Source of the DNA: Celeribacter arenosi
GTDB lineage: Bacteria > Pseudomonadota > Alphaproteobacteria > Rhodobacterales > Rhodobacteraceae
Reading direction: 5' to 3'
Length of the DNA: 64,000 bases
Assembly: GCF_039539485.1 (NCBI RefSeq)
Contig: NZ_BAABDF010000003.1
Location: forward strand, 186,001 to 250,000
Positions 61,110 to 64,000 of this stretch are shown here, piece by piece. Position 1 is the stretch's first letter. The number at the start of each line of letters is the position of its first letter. The notes beneath the pieces were generated by a model. That model did not search any database. It worked only from the letters and a program-made list of their open reading frames with translations, and had not been told where the DNA came from. A program made the position numbers and the translations under genes.

Positions 61110-64000
61110 TCAAGATGTAGTGGGCTGTGCAAGGGCGCTCATCACGATGTCGAGAGGCACAGGGCATAATTCCGCCGTCGCTGTCCACAAAACAGCCGTT
61201 TCGATTGCGCGACCGGGAAAAATCAACCGGCACGCCTCTGCATAGGCCCCCAATTGGCGCAGGATTCCGAGGGGGATATCCTCCACCCGATCCGGCACCA
61301 CGCGGTTCGATTTGTAATCCACAATCCGCACGCAGGTCTCGGTTACGATCAACCGGTCGATGATCCCGCTCACCATCGCCCCGCGGAGCGCCCCGCCCAG
61401 CGCATCGATGCGCGCCGAAAACGGCACCTCCGCCAACCCGCCCGCACCAAACACGGGCCACTCATAACGCGCATCAATCACCCGCGTCACCTCGGGCAAA
61501 AGGCTCTCCAACTCATCGCCGAGCGCGGGTTCCTCAGCCATCGCCAAAACATGGCGCGCCACCGCCCCCCATGTGTCGCGGCGATGCGCGGGCAGGTGTT
61601 CGATCAACAAATGGATCTGCCGCCCGCGCCGCATCGCCGCCTCTGCATCCTCACCGGCCTCCCCGCCGATTTCACCCGCCAATGCCTTTGCCCCGCCGAG
61701 GTCAGAGGGCGACAAAACCACCTCTTTTGGCACCGTCACAGCCGCGACAACGTCGCGACACCAAGGCTCTAATCCCGCCGAACTGCCCGCCTCAGGCACC
61801 TCACCGCCCCGCCGCGCGGGCCAATCGCCAAACGAATGGCGCAAACCGCCACAGAACCCGAATTCATGCGGCGCGGCACCCACGGCTTCCAACCCGACAC
61901 GCACCTGTTCGTACCAATGCTTCTCCTTGTCGCCCGCTCCCCCGACGACGAGCCAATTTTTCGCCCGCGTCATCGCCACATAGAGGAGCCGGTTCTCTTC
62001 TTCCTCATCCTGCGCCGCGATCTTCGCCGTCGCCTGCGCGAGCGCCTCGGATCGCTCCGCCTTCGACGTGCGCCACGCGATCTTTCCCTCGTCGAGATCG
62101 ACAAAGTCATCCTTGGATTCGCGCGTGTCGCGCATCGTGTCGGGCAAAATCACAATCGGCGCTTCCAGCCCCTTGGCCCCATGCACCGTCATCACCCGCA
62201 CGAGGTTCGACCCCTCGTCGAGCACGCGTTTGATCTCGATGTCCTGCGTTTCGAGCCAGCTGACAAACCCCGTCAAACTCGGCGTTTCCGTGCGCTCATA
62301 GACCTGCGCCTGCTGGAGCAACGCATCAATCCCGTCCTCGCATTCCCCGCCGAGCCGCGCGACAAATTTGCGCCGCCCCCCGTGCCGGATCAACGCGCGC
62401 TGGATCAATTCATAGGGCCGCAGATAATCCGCCTGCATGCGCAGATCATCAATCACCGCCATCGTGTCGGGCCAATCGCCGCGCTGGGCGCGCAATTCCT
62501 GCCACAACGACACCGCCCGCCGCTCATGCGCCAGCGTATACAAATCCTGCTCGCTCCACCCGAACAGAGGCGATCGCAAAACCTCCGCCAATGCCAGATC
62601 GTCATCCTGGAGCGACAGGAACGCGAGCAGCGATTTGATGTCCTGCACCGCCAATTCATCCGACAGGTCCATCCGGTCCGCACCCGCCACCGGAATGCCC
62701 TTGGGGTGGGCTTTCAGCGCGCGCAAAAGCGGCGCGAACAACCCCGACCGTTTGCGCACAAGGATCAAAATATCCCCCGGCGCGACGGCTGTGCTCTCGC
62801 TCTCCCGCTTGCGCGGAACCGACCCCGTTTCCAGAACCTCGGCCACGAAATCCGCAACGCGGCGCGCCAACTGGCTGGTGTGATGCTCGTCACCCACCTG
62901 ATCGGGCGCGAACTCCCAATCGCTCTCGCCCTTCTCGGGCTTCACCGCCTCGATCGAGTCCCACAAATCAACCCGACCCGGCGTGGCCTCGAAAAACGCC
63001 TCATGGAACATCGGCCCCACGCCGGTCCCGCCACAGGCCTCGAACACCGCATCCGTTACCGACAAAATCGCCTGTGACGACCGGAACGAATGCTCCAACG
63101 CGAGATCCTGAAACGGCTCGCCCGCCCCGCTAAAACGCTCTGAAAACAACGCCTTCATATCATCAAAGGCATCGGGCGCCGCGCCTTGGAACGAATAGAT
63201 CGACTGCTTGCGATCCCCGACCACAAACAACGTGCGCTTCTCGTCCTCGCGCGCGCCCTTCCCGGCGGTGAACTCCGCCGCGAGATGTTCGACCACTTTC
63301 CACTGATCGGGACTGGTATCCTGCGCCTCATCGACGAGGATGTGATTGATCCCCCCGTCGAGCCGGTAAAGCACCCATTCCGCCACGCTCGACGTCGCAA
63401 TCAAATCGCGCGTCTTCACGATCATGTCGTCGAAATCGAGCACCCCCAACGCGGCCTTCTTCTCCAGAAACCGCGGCAGGAACCCTTGGGCAAACTTGTG
63501 CAGCGCCATCGTCTTTTGCGCGTCCTGAAACGCCAGTAACGACTCCCGCGCCTCCTCGACCCGCAACATGAAATCTTCCAGATCGCCGAGCGGCTCTGCC
63601 GCCGCCTCGGCAATCTTCTTGTTTGGAAATCCGCGCCCGAACTTGGTCTGGAACGGCGCGGTTTTGGATGTGCCGTCAAACACCAGCTTTGGCATCATCG
63701 CGCCCAGCAAAGACATCGACGGCTCGCGCCCCGCCCAATCGCGCAACAGATCGCCATTGGCCACATCCGTCTTGGCCGCCGACGTCGCAAAAACCCCCGC
63801 CGCCTCGCGCAACATTTCGCCCTCGCCGCCCCTAAACACCGAGGCCAATATATCGACCTCGCCATACCCTTGGGGCAACCCGAACCACGACCGGATTTCA
63901 TCGCCACTCACCGGCGCGCCAAAGGCCTCGCGCTCCGCTATCACCGCATTGCACAACGCATAGGGATCGCCGCCGCCCAAATGCACCGCCACCGCGTCAA
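61110..64000 (-). CDS. addA: AddA, double-strand break repair helicase-nuclease, N-terminus missing
   Basis: The frame ends with a stop at 61110-61112 and runs off the right edge, so about 963 residues are visible; full AddA has about 1100-1200. The GTG at 63992 is internal. UvrD-like motifs: VDEAQDTSPDQW (II), DRKQSIYSFQGA (III), HGAKGLEAPIVIL (V) and YVAMTRAKNWL (VI). The C-terminal RecB-type nuclease has IVDYKSN. With AddB it resects broken DNA ends and responds to Chi. The Walker A motif is outside the window. It precedes trxA in the same transcript. Confidence 0.95.
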   Translation of the reverse strand, partial: DAVAVHLGGGDPYALCNAVIAEREAFGAPVSGDEIRSWFGLPQGYGEVDILASVFRGGEGEMLREAAGVFATSAAKTDVANGDLLRDWAGREPSMSLLGAMMPKLVFDGTSKTAPFQTKFGRGFPNKKIAEAAAEPLGDLEDFMLRVEEARESLLAFQDAQKTMALHKFAQGFLPRFLEKKAALGVLDFDDMIVKTRDLIATSSVAEWVLYRLDGGINHILVDEAQDTSPDQWKVVEHLAAEFTAGKGAREDEKRTLFVVGDRKQSIYSFQGAAPDAFDDMKALFSERFSGAGEPFQDLALEHSFRSSQAILSVTDAVFEACGGTGVGPMFHEAFFEATPGRVDLWDSIEAVKPEKGESDWEFAPDQVGDEHHTSQLARRVADFVAEVLETGSVPRKRESESTAVAPGDILILVRKRSGLFAPLLRALKAHPKGIPVAGADRMDLSDELAVQDIKSLLAFLSLQDDDLALAEVLRSPLFGWSEQDLYTLAHERRAVSLWQELRAQRGDWPDTMAVIDDLRMQADYLRPYELIQRALIRHGGRRKFVARLGGECEDGIDALLQQAQVYERTETPSLTGFVSWLETQDIEIKRVLDEGSNLVRVMTVHGAKGLEAPIVILPDTMRDTRESKDDFVDLDEGKIAWRTSKAERSEALAQATAKIAAQDEEEENRLLYVAMTRAKNWLVVGGAGDKEKHWYEQVRVGLEAVGAAPHEFGFCGGLRHSFGDWPARRGGEVPEAGSSAGLEPWCRDVVAAVTVPKEVVLSPSDLGGAKALAGEIGGEAGEDAEAAMRRGRQIHLLIEHLPAHRRDTWGAVARHVLAMAEEPALGDELESLLPEVTRVIDARYEWPVFGAGGLAEVPFSARIDALGGALRGAMVSGIIDRLIVTETCVRIVDYKSNRVVPDRVEDIPLGILRQLGAYAEACRLIFPGRAIETAVLWTATAELCPVPLDIVMSALAQPTTS

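Noticed and set aside
1..64000. CRISPR arrays, insertion sequences, prophage, defence genes, tRNA or rRNA genes
   Set aside because: No direct-repeat arrays, transposases, integrases, phage genes or cloverleaf sequences were recognised; the gaps between genes are too short for most of these.

Overview
The window is a gene-dense stretch of a chromosome from an alphaproteobacterium, most likely family Rhodobacteraceae (Roseobacter group). The signs are the gene order hrcA-grpE / rph-rdgB-hemW / parB-parA-rsmG-mnmG-mnmE-rho-hemJ / maf-aroE-coaE-dnaQ-secB, AddA with trxA rather than RecBCD, HemJ as protoporphyrinogen oxidase, an NADP-malic enzyme fused to a phosphotransacetylase domain, and a YlxR-L7Ae fusion between nusA and infB. 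I see no prophage, insertion sequence, CRISPR array, defence island, rRNA or tRNA. Almost every base is in a recognisable housekeeping gene.

Layout. 1-5.5 kb: end of dnaK, dnaJ, radC, then two exported proteins on the minus strand, one a PstS-like/OmpA fusion. 5.6-11.3 kb: secA, a periplasmic parvulin PPIase, argJ, mutT and an unrecognised 47-residue ORF. 11.3-16.8 kb: the rimP-nusA-ylxR-infB transcription/translation operon on the minus strand, with a strong intrinsic terminator just before rimP. 16.9-24.9 kb: proline iminopeptidase, ubiG, a comF-grx-nit-marR operon, a BioC/NDUFAF5-like methyltransferase, hemH, two YkuD L,D-transpeptidases and a CAP-domain lipoprotein. 24.9-35.4 kb: an overlapping hslO-NUDIX-cca-RNA methyltransferase operon, a second NUDIX gene, a divergent response-regulator/PP2C phosphatase and Hpt pair, ilvA with a coupled membrane protein, argG and a ribokinase. 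35.4-44.7 kb: maeB, mutS, hrcA-grpE, rph-rdgB-hemW.

44.7-64 kb is the most interesting part. A minus-strand run rho-mnmE-mnmG-rsmG-parA-parB carries two perfect 16-bp parS palindromes (47002-47017 and 48907-48922) inside the 5' ends of rsmG and mnmG. At 52103-52498, between divergent hemJ and maf, lies the only non-coding gap above 300 bases. It holds a purine-rich, AT-rich stretch, one perfect DnaA box and several near-matches. Gene polarity diverges on either side. I read this as the chromosomal replication origin (oriC). To its right are maf-aroE-coaE-dnaQ, secB, fxsA, a Tim44-like protein, mltA, an Smr protein, hslVU, trxA and most of addA, which runs off the right edge.

Functionally the window joins origin and segregation functions (oriC, parABS, dnaQ, addA, mutS) with protein folding and export (DnaK, DnaJ, GrpE, HrcA, Hsp33, HslUV, SecA, SecB, PPIase), translation (IF2, NusA, RimP, MnmE, MnmG, RsmG, CCA-adding enzyme) and haem synthesis (HemH, HemJ, HemW). 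I did not find a clear previously undescribed system. The best candidates for a closer look are the oriC/parS architecture, the terminator in front of rimP, the 47-residue ORF and the PP2C/Hpt module.
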